A DNA stretch of 12,797 bases from Acidimicrobiia bacterium. Its GTDB lineage: Bacteria; Actinomycetota; Acidimicrobiia; Spongiisociales; ZC4RG35. Shown piece by piece: positions 12,397-12,797 of the stretch. Positions within the stretch are counted from its first letter, which is position 1, and the number at the start of each line of letters is the position of its first letter. Position numbers and translations under genes: made by a program. The notes beneath the pieces are model-generated. The model worked only from the letters and a program-made list of their open reading frames with translations. It did no database searches and had not been told where the DNA came from. The stretch spans positions 1 through 12,797 of the forward strand of contig WHTL01000088.1 of assembly GCA_009377735.1 (NCBI GenBank), read 5' to 3'.

Positions 12397-12797
12397 ATGC
12401 TGCAAACGGGGCTCTTGATTTGCGGAGAGGCCCACAGATGGGCCAACACGGTCGCGCAGGCTAGAGCCGCCGAGTCCCTCGGCTACGACTCGGTGTGGGT
12501 GGCCGAGTCCCACTTCCGCGACGACAAGGACAGCCCGGCCCCCTTGATCGGTCTGGCGGCACTCGCCACGGTGACAGAACGGGTCCTTCTCGGCCCCGCC
12601 GTGGTGGTCGCCCCACTACAGCACCCGGTCTCCCTAGCCGAACAGACCGCCCTCCTTCAAGAGATGTCGGATGGGAGGTTGGTGTGTGGTCTGGGGATGG
12701 GCCACAGAGACGACGAATTCGCCGCCTTCGAGATACTGCGATCCCAACGCAGAAAACATCTCGAGGAGACGGTGGAGCTGCTCCGTCTTTTGTGGAC
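12397..12797 (+). CDS. Luciferase-like monooxygenase, N-terminal part (continues past window)
   Basis: 133 codons are visible from ATG 12397, preceded by GGAAGGA with four bases between; there is no stop before the window end. The sequence reads as the front of a bacterial-luciferase-fold barrel: MLQTGLLICGE, ARAAESLGYDSVWVAESHF, APLIGLAALATVTERVLLG, VVAPLQHPVSLAEQTALLQ, EMSDGRLVCGLGMGHRDDEF, RRKHLEETVELLRLLW. Such enzymes use reduced FMN or coenzyme F420; families include alkanesulfonate monooxygenase SsuD and many F420-dependent oxidoreductases common in actinobacteria. The pattern does not separate the two here. It is divergent from the importer ATPase with a shared 115-bp control region, so it may act on the imported substrate. 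That link is inference from position. Confidence 0.88.
   Translation, partial: MLQTGLLICGEAHRWANTVAQARAAESLGYDSVWVAESHFRDDKDSPAPLIGLAALATVTERVLLGPAVVVAPLQHPVSLAEQTALLQEMSDGRLVCGLGMGHRDDEFAAFEILRSQRRKHLEETVELLRLLW

Overview
The window is GC-rich, densely coded DNA with GTG starts, possible leaderless starts and actinobacterial protein styles: a KimA-like permease with a soluble tail, an ERCC4-domain nuclease of a kind common in actinobacteria, and a luciferase-like monooxygenase. It most likely comes from the chromosome of an Actinomycetota member, possibly Acidimicrobiia-like. That placement is inference from style only. I see no rRNA, tRNA, CRISPR array, phage gene or transposase.

Layout. 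1-236: end of a proline dehydrogenase gene. 284-1096: class I methyltransferase with an unusual SAM-binding loop. 1171-1933: toxin-antitoxin pair (Phd/YefM antitoxin, PIN toxin) behind three TGTAC boxes spaced exactly 10 bp. 1970-2782 (minus): ERCC4-domain nuclease, convergent with the toxin gene across a hairpin. 2783-2983: divergent intergenic region with several inverted repeats; the strongest encloses the likely Shine-Dalgarno sequence of the next gene. 2984-5305: KimA/KUP-type potassium transporter. 5296-8746 (minus): small two-helix membrane protein, kdpD and kdpE, whose last gene overlaps the transporter end to end. 8987-10969: substrate-binding lipoprotein and permease of a taurine/sulfonate/nitrate-type ABC importer. 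11043-11417: small coiled-coil protein with a C-terminal membrane anchor. 11469-12281 (minus): the matching type of ABC ATPase, convergent with the other two importer genes. 12397-end: luciferase-like monooxygenase, divergent from the ATPase and cut by the window edge.

How the genes may work together. The transporter, KdpD and KdpE look like a potassium-homeostasis locus in which the Kdp sensor-regulator pair sits beside a KimA-type carrier, with no kdpFABC in the window. The importer genes and the monooxygenase form a plausible uptake-and-oxidation locus for a small organic substrate, perhaps a sulfonate, but the substrate cannot be read from sequence. The observations most worth a second look are the structured leader of the potassium transporter, the helically phased TGTAC operator with a leaderless-promoter geometry, and the split-strand ABC importer.
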